DNA of 64,000 bases from Zetaproteobacteria bacterium CG06_land_8_20_14_3_00_59_53 (GCA_002779605.1 PEWE01000013.1:62001-126000), one strand, 5' to 3'; shown: positions 39,967 through 49,675, counted from the first letter of the stretch. The notes: generated by a model not told the origin, from the letters alone. Made by a program: numbers and translations.

Positions 39967-40614
39967 ATGACGCATGATCGGATTGGAATGTGGACTTTAT
40001 TGGCCGTGGCCGTGGTGACAGCAGGGCTGTTTTTCTGGACGACCTCACAACACAAGCAGGGCGGCAGTGTAGCCGACACCTATGTGGATCAGGCCGGGCA
40101 GGTGCATGTGCTGGGTGTGACATTGGGCAGTACCACGCTGCGCGAGGCTGAGCGAATCCTGCAGAGCAAGGCCGAGGTGGCCCTGTATATCTATCCCACT
40201 GGGCATTCCTCCGCTGGTTTGAAGATGGAGGCATATTTCCCGTCCATCGCAGACCACACCCGGGTGATCCTGCTGCTGGATGTGCCGCAATCGAGGCTGC
40301 TGGATATCGAGTCACGCGCTTCACAACCCCATCAGGCGCAGAACGGCGTGGTGCGCATGAATCCGGCCGTAGCCGACCTGATGAACATGGCCGGGGCCGT
40401 GGTTGCCGAACTGACGCTGATCCCGAGTCTGGATGTCAGCGCCGATAACCTGAAAGCCCGTTTCGGGGTGCCCGATTCCGCCCGTCCCGTCGCGGACGGG
40501 ACGCTGGTCGAATACCGCTACGCCACTGCCGGTCTACGCGCGATTTTAGGCAAGGACGCGCTGCCGATGTTGCATTTCGCCAATCCGTCTGCTGCGAAGC
40601 AGGCATCGGAGTAA
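39967..40614 (+). CDS. Single-span membrane-anchored protein of unknown function
   Basis: 215 residues from ATG 39967. One N-terminal span (MWTLLAVAVVTAGLFFWTT) is followed by a periplasmic domain beginning VDQAGQVHVLGVTLGSTTLR. The spacing GVTLGSTTLREAERIL with a later FGVPDSARPVADGTLVEYRY (about residues 165-184) resembles small outer-membrane assembly-type domains, but I cannot name a family. The last 97 bases overlap the end of the convergent SafE-like gene. Confidence 0.6.
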   Translation: MTHDRIGMWTLLAVAVVTAGLFFWTTSQHKQGGSVADTYVDQAGQVHVLGVTLGSTTLREAERILQSKAEVALYIYPTGHSSAGLKMEAYFPSIADHTRVILLLDVPQSRLLDIESRASQPHQAQNGVVRMNPAVADLMNMAGAVVAELTLIPSLDVSADNLKARFGVPDSARPVADGTLVEYRYATAGLRAILGKDALPMLHFANPSAAKQASE

Positions 40615-41336
40615 ACAGCTTCAGCCGCGTGCATGCCGGAGGCGGTGTGCATATGCATGCGCTGCGGCGGAAACACACTGCGATACAGGGTCATCAGGCC
40701 AAGTACAAGAATGAGCAGGGCCGCGATGCGCAGCGAGATGCTGCGTTGCGTCGGGGTCATGCCACGCAGGATGGATGGCACGAACATCATCGCCGGGATC
40801 GTTCCGCATCCGAAGGCCAGCATCATCTGCACGGAACTCAAGGCGCTTCCCGATGCCAGCGCCATCGACAGGGCTGCATACACCAGCCCGCAGGGCAGCA
40901 GGCCGTTGATCAGGCCGAGTGCATACCAGCTGCTGACCCGGGCGCCGCGCGACACGCGCACGGCCAACTGCGCCAGACCTGTTTTACGGCTGGCCCATGC
41001 ACCGAAGTGTTTCAACGGATCCGGCAGCCAGCCGGCAAGGTTCAGCGCGAAAAACATCATCAACAGGGCGGCAAAGATGGCGAACACACGCTGCAACTGC
41101 TCGCCGCCGAGGGCGCTCAATGCTGCACCGCTGAGGCCGACGATCAGGCCCAAGGCTGCATAGGTGCTGACGCGTCCGAATTGGTAGGCCAGCAGCCCCG
41201 ACCACCAGACCTTCTCCCGGCTCATGCTCAGCGCACCGACCAGACCGCCGCACATGCCGATGCAGTGCAGGCTGCCCATGAAGCCCATGGAGAGCATTAG
41301 CAGTATCGCGGGCAGGCCGGTGAGGGCATGCTCCAT
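40518..41336 (-). CDS. Sulfite exporter TauE/SafE-like membrane protein of the cco locus
   Basis: A 272-residue polytopic protein starting LTGLPAILLMLSMGFMGSLH, then CIGMCGGLVGALSMSRE. The HCxGMCGG motif in the first helix may bind copper. Other marks are LGLINGLLPCGLVYAALSMA and MLAFGCGTIPAMM. Genes of this type regularly follow ccoS and help cbb3 maturation or metal supply, though the mechanism is unsettled. The ATG overlaps the ccoS stop (TGATG). The last about 45 residues, after RSVFPPQRMHMH, are not conserved-looking and overlap the neighbour. Confidence 0.82.
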   Translation of the reverse strand: MEHALTGLPAILLMLSMGFMGSLHCIGMCGGLVGALSMSREKVWWSGLLAYQFGRVSTYAALGLIVGLSGAALSALGGEQLQRVFAIFAALLMMFFALNLAGWLPDPLKHFGAWASRKTGLAQLAVRVSRGARVSSWYALGLINGLLPCGLVYAALSMALASGSALSSVQMMLAFGCGTIPAMMFVPSILRGMTPTQRSISLRIAALLILVLGLMTLYRSVFPPQRMHMHTASGMHAAEAVYSDACFAADGLAKCNIGSASLPKIARRPAVA

Positions 41337-41518
41337 CAGGGATGTTTGTCCGTGCCGGAGGCATCGTCTTTCTGCTCGATATCGTCATCATCGAGGATGC
41401 GGTGCGCCGGCCCCTCCATATCGTCGTACTGGCCGTTATTCACCGCCCAGAAGAAGATCAGCACGCTGACCAGCCCCAATAGGATCATGCCCGGAATCAG
41501 GCCGTAGATGACGCTCAT
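41336..41518 (-). CDS. ccoS: cbb3 oxidase maturation protein CcoS
   Basis: A 60-residue protein with one span (IPGMILLGLVSVLIFFWAV) followed at once by NNGQYDDMEGPAHRILDDDD, the CcoS signature (W-x-x-x-x-GQYDD-x-x-x-P-x-x-R-I-L). It is required for cofactor insertion into CcoN. It lies 32 bases after ccoI and overlaps the SafE-like gene by one base. Confidence 0.95.
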   Translation of the reverse strand: MSVIYGLIPGMILLGLVSVLIFFWAVNNGQYDDMEGPAHRILDDDDIEQKDDASGTDKHP

Positions 41519-41550
41519 ATCAATCTCTCCGTTTGCCGTAGCCGCTCATG

Positions 41551-44034
41551 CTAACCCGGTCGCACGCCATGCATATGCCTGCGGATCAGGATGGCATTGC
41601 CGATCACCAGCAGCGAGCTCAGCGGCATGGCAAGGGCCGCGAACACCGGCGTGACCCATGCGGCCATCGCCGCCGGTACCAGCACGGCATTATAGGCCAG
41701 CGAAAGCATCAGGTTCTGCCGGATAGTGGCGAGGGTGCGTTGCCCCAGCGCGATGGCCCACGGGATTTTACGCACATCACTGCCCATTAGCACGATGTCC
41801 GAACATTCCATCGACACATCCGTGCCGCTGCCCATGGCGATGCTGATATCCGCTCTGGCCAGAGCCGGGGCATCGTTGACGCCGTCGCCGGCCATCAGCA
41901 CGTGTTCACCGGCTCGCTGCAGGGATTCGATCTCGTTCAACTTATCTTCCGGCAGCACATCGGCAACCACACGGATGGGCCGGCTTGCATGTGCAGCAAG
42001 GGATTGTTGCAGATGTGTCGCAGCGGCGGCGGAATCGCCGGTTAATATGGTGATCCCGATACCGCGACCGGACAGATGTTCGACCAGTTCGACGGCCCCG
42101 TGACGCAGGCTGTCCTCGATGTGCAACAGGCCGAGAAATTTCCCCCGCGCTGCCACCAGCACAGCCGCGCCCATATCCGCTTCAATTCGCTGACAACCTG
42201 ATTCGGTGGCTGCATCGAGCGCGATGCCCTGCCGGTACATCAAGCGGCGATTGCCGACCCATACCTGCTGTTCTCCCTTTGCTGTCTCTACAATACCTCC
42301 GACGCCCAGCCCGGGAAGCAACTGATGGTTCCGGCTGACAGGGAAACAGAGTTCTGCGGCCTCGACTGCCTTGCAGATGGCCGCAGCCAGCGGGTGGGAA
42401 TAATGCCGCTCCACGGCGCCGGCCATTTGCAACAGGTCAGCGGAATCTTCGCTGACGATACCGCTTACCTGCATGCGGCCTTCGGTCAGTGTGCCGGTCT
42501 TGTCCAGCACCACATGCGTGACGGCGGACAGGCCTTCGAGCGCCTCGCCGTTGCGCACCAGTACCCCGTGTTTCGCAGCCACGCCGGTGCTCACCGCCAC
42601 CGCCATCGGCGTGGCAAGCCCCAGCGCACAAGGGCAGGTGATAATCAGCACCGCGGTGGCGGCGAGCAGCGCCGTATCCATATCCGAGCGCATCCAGAAG
42701 AGAAAGGTGAGGGTGGCGAGCAGCAGCGTGGTGGCGACGAACCACGGCACGATTCGATCGGCCAGTTGCTGCACGCGCGCCTTGCTGCCCTGCGCGGATT
42801 CCACCAGATGGATGATGCGGGAGAGCATAGTGTCCGTACCGGTCTGTTCGACCCGCATGCTCAGCGGCGCATCGATATTCACCGTGCCACCGGCCAAGCG
42901 ACAGCCGGTCTGCTTGTGCACCGGCATGGATTCTCCGGTCAGCATGGCCTCGTCGATATGCGAGTCTCCGTCGGTGACCACGCCGTCGGCAGGCACCCGG
43001 TCGCCGGGCCGGATTCGCAGGATGTCTCCCGGACTCAAGCGGCGCACCGCCACGCGTTCTTCACCTGTATCGGTGATGCGCGTGGCCATGCGCGGTTGCA
43101 ACTCCAGCAGTCGCAGTGTGGCCGAGGAGGCATTGCGACGGGCCAGTGCTTCGAGGTAGCGGCCGATGAGGATCACGAACAGGAAGCTGACCACGGTGTC
43201 GAAATACACGTGTTCGCCCTGCATGGCGGTCTGCGCCAGGGAATAGGCGTAGGTGACAATGGCGCCGATGGCGATGGGCAGATCCATGCCGAGCAGGCCG
43301 CGGCGCAGGCCGCGAAACGCCGAAACAAGGATCGGGCCGCCCGAGTAGAGCAGCACTGGGGTGGCGATGGCACAGCTGACCCACTGGAAGAAATGCCTGT
43401 CCTCGATGCTGATGCCGGAGAAGGAACCGGCATACAGGGCGATGGAGATCCACATGATGTTCATCGCGCCGAAGCCGGCGAAGCCCATGCGGAACAACAG
43501 TTTCCGGTTGTGCTCTTTCAGTTGCCCCTCGGCATTGTCCGGATCGAAGGGGACGGCGGCATAGCCGGTGGCGGCGAGGCGTTTGAGGATAGCGGAAAGG
43601 GGGGTGATCGCCGACTGCCACTGCAACAGCAGGCGGTGGTGCACCAGGTTCACTTCGGCTTTGATGGCGCCCGGCATGGAGGCAAGCGCCTTCTCGATCA
43701 GCCAGACGCAGGCGGCGCAATGAATACCGTCCACCATCAGATGCGCCTCGCTGGAGCCGTCCGGCAATCGTCGCACGAACGCCTGCTGCACCTCGGGCAG
43801 ATCGTATTGATCGATATCCGCAGGTGTTTCTGGCGGCGGAGCGATGGCCGCCTCCCTTTTGTGCAGGCGCTGGTAGAAGCCATCAAGGCCTGCCTCATGG
43901 ATCACCCGGCACACCTCAAGGCAGCCGCTGCAACAGAATTGGCGCTGTTCTCCGGCAACCACGCCGCTGCATGCCGCCGCCCCCGTGGCCGGCAGGCCGC
44001 AGTGGAAGCAGCTTATGGTGTCACTTGCCGACAA
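41551..44034 (-). CDS. ccoI: Copper-translocating P-type ATPase CcoI (FixI)
   Basis: An 827-residue P1B ATPase. N-terminal Cys-rich domain (FHCGLPATG, then FCCSGCLEVCRVIHEAG), a heavy-metal domain with IHCAACVWLIEKAL (about residues 100-113), about eight membrane spans, the transport CPC in ITCPCALGLATPMAV, phosphorylation site VLDKTGTLTEGRMQ, TGES in EAMLTGESMPVHK, and hinge MAGDGVNDAPALARAD. It exports copper for assembly of the cbb3 binuclear centre. Its 5' end overlaps ccoH by 14 bases. Confidence 0.95.
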   Translation of the reverse strand: MSASDTISCFHCGLPATGAAACSGVVAGEQRQFCCSGCLEVCRVIHEAGLDGFYQRLHKREAAIAPPPETPADIDQYDLPEVQQAFVRRLPDGSSEAHLMVDGIHCAACVWLIEKALASMPGAIKAEVNLVHHRLLLQWQSAITPLSAILKRLAATGYAAVPFDPDNAEGQLKEHNRKLLFRMGFAGFGAMNIMWISIALYAGSFSGISIEDRHFFQWVSCAIATPVLLYSGGPILVSAFRGLRRGLLGMDLPIAIGAIVTYAYSLAQTAMQGEHVYFDTVVSFLFVILIGRYLEALARRNASSATLRLLELQPRMATRITDTGEERVAVRRLSPGDILRIRPGDRVPADGVVTDGDSHIDEAMLTGESMPVHKQTGCRLAGGTVNIDAPLSMRVEQTGTDTMLSRIIHLVESAQGSKARVQQLADRIVPWFVATTLLLATLTFLFWMRSDMDTALLAATAVLIITCPCALGLATPMAVAVSTGVAAKHGVLVRNGEALEGLSAVTHVVLDKTGTLTEGRMQVSGIVSEDSADLLQMAGAVERHYSHPLAAAICKAVEAAELCFPVSRNHQLLPGLGVGGIVETAKGEQQVWVGNRRLMYRQGIALDAATESGCQRIEADMGAAVLVAARGKFLGLLHIEDSLRHGAVELVEHLSGRGIGITILTGDSAAAATHLQQSLAAHASRPIRVVADVLPEDKLNEIESLQRAGEHVLMAGDGVNDAPALARADISIAMGSGTDVSMECSDIVLMGSDVRKIPWAIALGQRTLATIRQNLMLSLAYNAVLVPAAMAAWVTPVFAALAMPLSSLLVIGNAILIRRHMHGVRPG

Positions 44035-44521
44035 AGATGCGCTGGGCGGTATCGAAGCGCTGCCCGTCGGCTTCGATGCGGGCGATCAGGTCCCAGTTGC
44101 CCGGCAGCGGGAAGCTCAGCGGAGCAGCGAAGGTTCCTGTATCCACCTTCTGCAGGTCCACGCTGAAATCGTAGTTCGCATCGTTCGGGCGGTAGGCCGA
44201 GATGCGCACCGCTCCGGAGTTCACCGGCTGACCCTGATGATCCATCACATACAGCCGGCAGGTGGCCGGCGTATTGGCCTGCATATCCCCGGGCAGCAGC
44301 AGTTGCAGGCGCCATGCAGAAGCTTCGGCCTGCTGACGGATATCCTTGTCGTGGAAGTAGTTCTTGCCGCGTTCGTAGTAGTTCTTGACCACCAGATTGG
44401 GCGGCGAGATAAAGGCCCAGCTGATGAATACGATATTCACCGCCACCACCACGGCCACGATGCCCAGCACACCGCGCAGCCAGGGACTTTTCAGATCCTC
44501 TTTGAGTTGTTCACTCAGCAT
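44021..44521 (-). CDS. ccoH: cbb3 oxidase assembly protein CcoH (FixH)
   Basis: A 166-residue protein with an N-terminal span (VLGIVAVVVAVNIVFISWAF) and a periplasmic FixH domain beginning SPPNLVVKNYYERGKNYF, with the family ending GNWDLIARIEADGQRF. CcoH interacts with the oxidase subunits during assembly. The gap to ccoG is three bases; the 3' end overlaps ccoI. Confidence 0.93.
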   Translation of the reverse strand: MLSEQLKEDLKSPWLRGVLGIVAVVVAVNIVFISWAFISPPNLVVKNYYERGKNYFHDKDIRQQAEASAWRLQLLLPGDMQANTPATCRLYVMDHQGQPVNSGAVRISAYRPNDANYDFSVDLQKVDTGTFAAPLSFPLPGNWDLIARIEADGQRFDTAQRIFVGK

Positions 44522-44524
44522 CAG

Positions 44525-45937
44525 TTACTCCTGTTTCCCGACCGGGCTCATGAACACCGATTTATAGCTCAGGCGGACCGCCGGGGTGCCGGTATTCTCA
44601 AGTATGAAACGAATCCTGGTTTTCTTTTCCTGCAGGTTTTCCGGTTGTGCTGTCAGGAACACGCTGAACGGCACCATCTTGCCCGCCTGCAGCACCACAT
44701 CCATGGTTCCGCCCACGATTGTCACACCGCTTTCATCGTCTATGGACAGCCGCATGTGCAGATCATCCAGTGTTTTGTTGACCGCCTTGATGGTGTACTT
44801 GTTGTGGATCTCGCCATTGCTCATCCGGATATACAGCGGCTGGCGCTCATGCACGATGGACAGCTCCACCGGCGGTATATGCGTCAGGCCATAGACGATA
44901 CCGGCCACCGAAAGCATGAAGATGCTGCTGTAGGCGATGACGCGCGGCCGCTTGAACAGCGCCGGCAGTTTGATACCGGTCATTTCCTTTTCCGAGGAGT
45001 AGCGGATCAGGCCGCGCGGCCGGTTCACCTTGTCCATGATGCTGTCGCAGGCATCGATACACATGCCGCAGTGGATGCAGCCCTCCTGCATACCCTCGCG
45101 GATATCCACGCCGGTCGGGCAGACGCCGACGCACAGCTGGCAGTCGATGCAATCGCCGCGACTCTCGTTGCCCTTGCCCTTCACCTTGCCGCGCGGCTCG
45201 CCACGCTTCGCATCGTAGGTGGGCAGGATGGTGTCTTTATCGAGCATCACGCTCTGGATGCGGGCATAGGGGCACAGCCAGAAGCACACCTGCTCGCGCA
45301 TGAAGCCGGCGAACACGTAGGTGCCGAAGACGAAGGCGGCGAGCACAGCCCATGCCACCAGCGGGGCATCGAGGCTCAGATAGCGCAGCCACAGATCGAA
45401 CACGTCGGTGAAATAGGCGGCGAATGTAACACCGGTGACGATGGCGATGAGCATCCACAGGGTGTGTTTGAAGAGCTTCAGGCGGATCTTGCGGGCGTTC
45501 CACGGGGCGGCATCGAGCTTGCGGCGCTGCACCGGATTGCCCTCGATCTTTTCCTCCAGCCAGGTGAACCAGTCGGTCCACACCGTCTGAAAGCAGAAAT
45601 AGCCGCACCACACGCGCCCGGCCACGGCGGTGACGCCGAACAGGGTCATGGCCAGCAGGATGAGGACCAGTGAGAGCATCCAGATATCCTGTGGCCAGAC
45701 GGTGAGTGCGAACATATGGAACTGGCGGTGCGGGATATCGAAGAAGATCGCCTGCTGTCCGTCCCAGCGGAAGTAGGGGCCGATGAAGTACAGCAGCCAC
45801 AGCGACCCTGCGAACCATTTGTAGTTGCGGAAACGACCCGTGACGCGCTTGGCATGGATGGTTTCGCCACCGGTGTTCACATGCCAGTGGGCGGCGTCCG
45901 CATAGAGCTCCTCGATACTTTGCTTTTCTTCCGACAT
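44525..45937 (-). CDS. ccoG: cbb3 oxidase accessory protein CcoG (polyferredoxin, FixG/RdxA)
   Basis: A 470-residue membrane protein with about five spans and two 4Fe-4S clusters in CIDCQLCVGVCPTGVDIREG and CIHCGMCIDACDSIMDKV (about residues 255-305). N-terminal core: WCGYFCFQTVWTDWFTWLEE, with a Cys pair. A C-terminal Ig-like domain follows the last span. CcoG reduces Cu(II) for oxidase copper insertion in studied species. It follows the terminator after the 37-residue peptide, so ccoGHIS probably has its own promoter in 45938-46040. Confidence 0.95.
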   Translation of the reverse strand: MSEEKQSIEELYADAAHWHVNTGGETIHAKRVTGRFRNYKWFAGSLWLLYFIGPYFRWDGQQAIFFDIPHRQFHMFALTVWPQDIWMLSLVLILLAMTLFGVTAVAGRVWCGYFCFQTVWTDWFTWLEEKIEGNPVQRRKLDAAPWNARKIRLKLFKHTLWMLIAIVTGVTFAAYFTDVFDLWLRYLSLDAPLVAWAVLAAFVFGTYVFAGFMREQVCFWLCPYARIQSVMLDKDTILPTYDAKRGEPRGKVKGKGNESRGDCIDCQLCVGVCPTGVDIREGMQEGCIHCGMCIDACDSIMDKVNRPRGLIRYSSEKEMTGIKLPALFKRPRVIAYSSIFMLSVAGIVYGLTHIPPVELSIVHERQPLYIRMSNGEIHNKYTIKAVNKTLDDLHMRLSIDDESGVTIVGGTMDVVLQAGKMVPFSVFLTAQPENLQEKKTRIRFILENTGTPAVRLSYKSVFMSPVGKQE

Positions 45938-46043
45938 GACTGCTCCTGATCGGCATGGATGATGTCATGCATCAGCCTTGCCTGGAATGCTCATTTTCGC
46001 GCCAGCGCGGCGCAACGCCCTCTCCACCTAAAGCAAAGAAAAA

Positions 46044-46061
46044 GGGAGGCATACACCTCCC
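46044..46061 (-). terminator. Intrinsic terminator after the ccoNOQP unit
   Basis: Minus-strand hairpin GGGAGG (rc of 46056-46061) / CCTCCC (rc of 46044-46049) with a six-base loop, followed by TTTTT (A run 46039-46043). It separates ccoNOQP plus the small peptide gene from ccoGHIS. Confidence 0.8.
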
Positions 46062-46088
46062 TCTCCCTTCAATTGTCAGACCCTGCGT

Positions 46089-46202
46089 TTATTCAGAATC
46101 ACCCTTGCTGCCGATGATCCTGAAAAACCTGTAGGCCAGATAGCCGATGATAACGAGGCATCCGGCGATGGAGATGATGACGCTGATAACAACTGCATCC
46201 AT
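46089..46202 (-). CDS. 37-residue single-span peptide in the cco operon
   Basis: Right after the ccoP TAG (46212) comes a textbook ribosome site, TAGGAGG, and then ATG 46202. The 37-residue product MDAVVISVIISIAGCLVIIG, then YLAYRFFRIIGSKGDSE, is one membrane helix with a positive cytoplasmic tail. Gene position, a perfect ribosome site and a following terminator all support translation. Small single-span subunits such as CcoM and CydX stabilise terminal oxidases; this could be such a subunit here, which is inference. It is too short for routine gene calling. Confidence 0.7.
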   Translation of the reverse strand: MDAVVISVIISIAGCLVIIGYLAYRFFRIIGSKGDSE

Positions 46203-46211
46203 GTCAGCCTC

Positions 46212-47087
46212 CTATTTCCCGCCGCCGAATTCATGCACCTTGACGGCCAGCATCTTGATCGCCTCGGGGCTGAGCTTGCCGCCGAAGGCGGGCATGATAG
46301 CGATACGGGTGTTCGGAACATCGGCCGGATCCTGGTTCACACCGTCGCGGATGGTGCGCATGATCTCCTCGCGTGAACTGCCGAAACGCCAGATCGCATC
46401 GGTCAGGTTGGCTGCGCCCGACCCCAGATCGTTGATCGCGCCGCCCTTGCCGTCCATGCCATGGCAGTTCGAACAGCCGACATCGTCGAATTGCGTCATC
46501 TGCTCCGCTGTCGCTTTACCCTGCGAGAGGGCGACCACGGTGTCGGTCAACTGGTTGAGTTCATCGTTGTTGAGGAACTCGCTGTGCGCCGGCATATTGC
46601 TTTGACGACCATCGGTGATGCTTTCGATGATGGTGTCGATATCACCGCCGTACAGCCAGTCGTCGTCCGCCAGGTTGGGGAACAGTCCCTGTGCACCCTC
46701 GCCGCCTGCACCATGACAGGCCGCGCAGTAGTCACCGAAGATGGCCTTGGCCGAGGATTCGGCGAAGTTGCGCAGACCGTCGTCGGCCAGCAGCGCCTGT
46801 CCGTCCATGGCCGCCACCTTCTGCAGGAAAGGAGCTTTGACGGCTTCGTTTTCTTCAACCGCCTGCTTGAACTCCTTGATCTGCGTCCAGCCCAGGATGC
46901 CCTTGGTGGAATCGTTCACCAGCGGGATGGCCGGATACAGGATGAAATACACCACGCACCAGATCCAGCTGGCGTGGAAGGCGATCATCCACCAGCGCGG
47001 CGGCGGGTTGGTCAACTCGCGTATCCCGTCCCACTCATGACCCGTATCCGGGGTGTGTTGCGGCTTATCTTGTTTGGCCATGTCCAA
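46212..47087 (-). CDS. ccoP: cbb3 oxidase di-haem cytochrome c subunit CcoP
   Basis: A 291-residue protein. One N-terminal span (WWMIAFHASWIWCVVYFILY) anchors two cytochrome c domains, each with a CxxCH: DYCAACHGAGGEGAQG (about residue 135) and VGCSNCHGMDGKGG (about 220). The start GHEWDGIRELTNPPPRWW is the CcoP pattern. It brings electrons from periplasmic carriers to CcoO. It overlaps the ccoQ end by 23 bases. Confidence 0.96.
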   Translation of the reverse strand: MDMAKQDKPQHTPDTGHEWDGIRELTNPPPRWWMIAFHASWIWCVVYFILYPAIPLVNDSTKGILGWTQIKEFKQAVEENEAVKAPFLQKVAAMDGQALLADDGLRNFAESSAKAIFGDYCAACHGAGGEGAQGLFPNLADDDWLYGGDIDTIIESITDGRQSNMPAHSEFLNNDELNQLTDTVVALSQGKATAEQMTQFDDVGCSNCHGMDGKGGAINDLGSGAANLTDAIWRFGSSREEIMRTIRDGVNQDPADVPNTRIAIMPAFGGKLSPEAIKMLAVKVHEFGGGK

Positions 47088-47283
47088 CCTCCCTGTCCAT
47101 TTCCTTTTCGTCGTTTACAAAATCACGGTATTGCTCGAATTTGTCGCGGTTGCCGGGTTTGAAGACCCAGATGTACAGGCCGGCCATCAGTACGGTGAGA
47201 ATCAGTACGATGACAAGCCCGGTCCAGTCGGCCCGCGTCATGGCGTCCCAATCGGTGCTGAAGTATTCGGCGAGCTTATTCAC
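47065..47283 (-). CDS. ccoQ: cbb3 oxidase subunit CcoQ
   Basis: 72 residues from GTG 47283, which overlaps the ccoO stop by eight bases and follows AAAGGA. It has a single span [20 protein letters not shown], then [16 protein letters not shown], the usual CcoQ tail. It stabilises the CcoNOP complex. A longer upstream reading would lie inside ccoO in another frame and is not real. Confidence 0.9.
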   Translation of the reverse strand: MNKLAEYFSTDWDAMTRADWTGLVIVLILTVLMAGLYIWVFKPGNRDKFEQYRDFVNDEKEMDREVGHGQTR

Positions 47284-47986
47284 GGTAGTCCTTTCCTGCT
47301 TCGAACTTGACCATGGTGCCGAGCACCTGCAGATAAGCGACCAGTGCATCCATTTCGGTCTTGCCGTCCACCGCCGCAGCTGCTCCGGCGAAGTCGGCAT
47401 CGCTATAAGGCACACCGACCATGGACAGGGCGCGCATCTTCTTCTCGGTCAGGACGCCATCAAGCTTGTAGCCCTCCAGGAAGGCATAGTCCGGCATCAC
47501 CGATTCAGGAACCAGCGATCGCGGCGCCCGAAGATGCTGTACCTGCCACTCGTTGGAATATTTTCCACCCACGCGTGCCAGATCAGGGCCGGTGCGCTTG
47601 GAACCCCACTGGAACGGATGGTCGAATTTCGATTCCGCGGCCAGCGAGTAATGCCCGTAGCGTTCCATCTCGTCGCGGAATGGACGGATCATCTGCGAAT
47701 GGCACAGGTAGCAGCCCTCGCGGATGTAAACATCGCGTCCTTCCAGCTCCAGCGCCGTGTAAGGGCGGATGGAATCCTCTTCCCGGCTCAGCTTCTCGAT
47801 GGTGTTGTCGAGATAGAACAGGGGAACGATTTCCACGATACCACCGATGGAAACCACAATGGCGACCATGACAATAAAGCCCCAGACGTTCTTCTCCAGC
47901 GACTCCTGGAAAGACTTTTTCTCACGTCGTTTCTGCGGGTCGATTGAGCGTCCGAAAAGTGTGCCGATGAATCTTCCGAGTCCCAT
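47276..47986 (-). CDS. ccoO: cbb3 oxidase mono-haem cytochrome c subunit CcoO
   Basis: A 236-residue protein with an N-terminal span ([20 protein letters not shown]), then [20 protein letters not shown] with the CxxCH haem site (about residue 72), and [20 protein letters not shown] and [20 protein letters not shown], both diagnostic for FixO/CcoO. It passes electrons from CcoP to the CcoN haem b. It lies ten bases after ccoN. Confidence 0.97.
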   Translation of the reverse strand: MGLGRFIGTLFGRSIDPQKRREKKSFQESLEKNVWGFIVMVAIVVSIGGIVEIVPLFYLDNTIEKLSREEDSIRPYTALELEGRDVYIREGCYLCHSQMIRPFRDEMERYGHYSLAAESKFDHPFQWGSKRTGPDLARVGGKYSNEWQVQHLRAPRSLVPESVMPDYAFLEGYKLDGVLTEKKMRALSMVGVPYSDADFAGAAAAVDGKTEMDALVAYLQVLGTMVKFEAGKDYRE

Positions 47987-47996
47987 GATAGCCCCC

Positions 47997-49424
47997 TTAT
48001 GCCCGTGCTGCGGCAGCGTTCGGCTGGCCGGCAGTCCGGATGGTCATGACGATGTTGTAGAGCATGATGATGGCGCCCAGCAGTACCAGCAGGCCGCCGA
48101 CAGAGCGCAGCACATAGTACGGATGCATGGCGACCACGCTTTCTGCAAAGGTGTAGGCCAGATTGCCGTAGTCATCGGTGGCGCGCCACATCAGGCCCTG
48201 CATGATGCCGGATACCCACATCGCGCAGATGTAGATCACCGTGCCGATGGTGTGGATCCAGAAATGCGTGTTCACCAGTCCGACGGAATAGATCTCCTTG
48301 TTCCACAGGCGGGTGACCAGATGATAGATCGCACCTACAGACACCATCACCACCCAACCGAGTGCGCCGGAATGCACATGGCCGATGGTCCAGTCAGTAT
48401 AGTGGGAAAGTGCGTTCACGGTTTTCAGCGACATCACCGGGCCCTCGAAGGTGGACATCGCATAGAAGGCCAATGATACGACAAGGAAGCGAAGCACGTA
48501 GTCGTCACGCAGTTTGTGCCAGGCACCGGAGAGAGTCATCAGGCCGTTCACAGCGCCACCCCAGGATGGAATGATCATGGCAATGGATACGGCGGCACCG
48601 AGTGAGCCGGCCCAGTCGGGCAGGGCGGTGTATTGCAGATGATGCGCACCGAGCCATACATAACCGAACATCAGCGCCCAGAAGTGCAGCACGGAGAGGC
48701 GGTAGGAGAAGATGGGGAGATCGGCCTGCTTGGGGATAAAGTAATACATGATGCCGAGGAAACCGGCGGTCAGGAAAAAGCCCACTGCGTTATGGCCCCA
48801 CCACCACTGGATCATGGCGTCGTGCACGCCGGAGAACAACGAATACGACTTGGTCATGGTCACCGGAATGGCCAGCGAGTTCACCACATGCAGGTAGGTG
48901 ATCATGATCATCATGCCGAGGAAGAACCAGTTGGCCACATAGATATGTGAGACCTTGCGGTTGGCGATGGTCATGATGAAGTTGAACATATAGGACAGCC
49001 AGACCACGGCAATTGCTATGTCTATGGGCCATTCCAGTTCGGCGTATTCCTTGCCGGAGGTCCAGCCCATCGGGAAGGAGACCACGGCGGAAACGATGAT
49101 CAGGTTCCAGCCGATGAAGGTGAACCAGGCCAGCTTGCTGCTCCACAGCGGCACTGCGCAGGTGCGCTGCACCACATAGAAGGCGGTCGCCATCAGCGTG
49201 CAGCCTCCGAATGCGAAAATCACCGCATTGGTATGCAGTGGGCGCAGACGTCCGAAGCTGAGATACTCACTCACATTGAGTGATGGGAACGATAACTGCC
49301 ATGCAATCAAATCGCCCACCAGCGCGCCGACGACGAAATAAACCACTGCACAGACGGCAAAAGCTTTGACAATCGCCATGTTGTAGTTGGGATTTTCAGA
49401 AACATTTCCGACCACGGTTTCCAC
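47997..49424 (-). CDS. ccoN: cbb3 cytochrome oxidase catalytic subunit CcoN
   Basis: A 475-residue, about 12-span haem-copper oxidase subunit. Seen: [20 protein letters not shown] (haem b His), [20 protein letters not shown] with the CuB His, [20 protein letters not shown] with the CuB His pair, and [20 protein letters not shown] with haem b/b3 His. It is a C-family, high-O2-affinity proton pump for micro-oxic respiration. GGAGG lies ahead of the start. No clear FNR/ANR box was seen in the 175 bases upstream, which also hold the tRNA terminator. Confidence 0.97.
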   Translation of the reverse strand: METVVGNVSENPNYNMAIVKAFAVCAVVYFVVGALVGDLIAWQLSFPSLNVSEYLSFGRLRPLHTNAVIFAFGGCTLMATAFYVVQRTCAVPLWSSKLAWFTFIGWNLIIVSAVVSFPMGWTSGKEYAELEWPIDIAIAVVWLSYMFNFIMTIANRKVSHIYVANWFFLGMMIMITYLHVVNSLAIPVTMTKSYSLFSGVHDAMIQWWWGHNAVGFFLTAGFLGIMYYFIPKQADLPIFSYRLSVLHFWALMFGYVWLGAHHLQYTALPDWAGSLGAAVSIAMIIPSWGGAVNGLMTLSGAWHKLRDDYVLRFLVVSLAFYAMSTFEGPVMSLKTVNALSHYTDWTIGHVHSGALGWVVMVSVGAIYHLVTRLWNKEIYSVGLVNTHFWIHTIGTVIYICAMWVSGIMQGLMWRATDDYGNLAYTFAESVVAMHPYYVLRSVGGLLVLLGAIIMLYNIVMTIRTAGQPNAAAARA

Positions 49425-49562
49425 CTCCTTGGGTAAAGTTGTATCCGGAGTCTATGAAGTAAAAGTTTATTCGTCCATAGTTTTTTTACGTGGAAAACCG
49501 AGTGTTGCGGAGGGTTATCCTGAAGGTGGTAAAGGGTCGTGAGGTTTGCACAGGCGAAAAAA

Positions 49563-49590
49563 AAGGAGCCACGATTTCTCGTGACTCCTT
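49563..49590 (-). terminator. Intrinsic terminator after tRNA-Phe
   Basis: A 12-bp stem AAGGAGCCACGA / TCGTGACTCCTT with one C-A mismatch and loop TTTC (49575-49578). On the minus strand it is followed by eight T (A run 49557-49564). It sits ten bases beyond the tRNA 3' end. Confidence 0.88.
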
Positions 49591-49599
49591 GATCGCTAA

Positions 49600-49675
<76 letters not shown>

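Noticed and set aside
49425-49560. FNR/ANR site upstream of ccoN
   Set aside because: No TTGAT-N4-ATCAA-like sequence was found; control by oxygen cannot be shown here.
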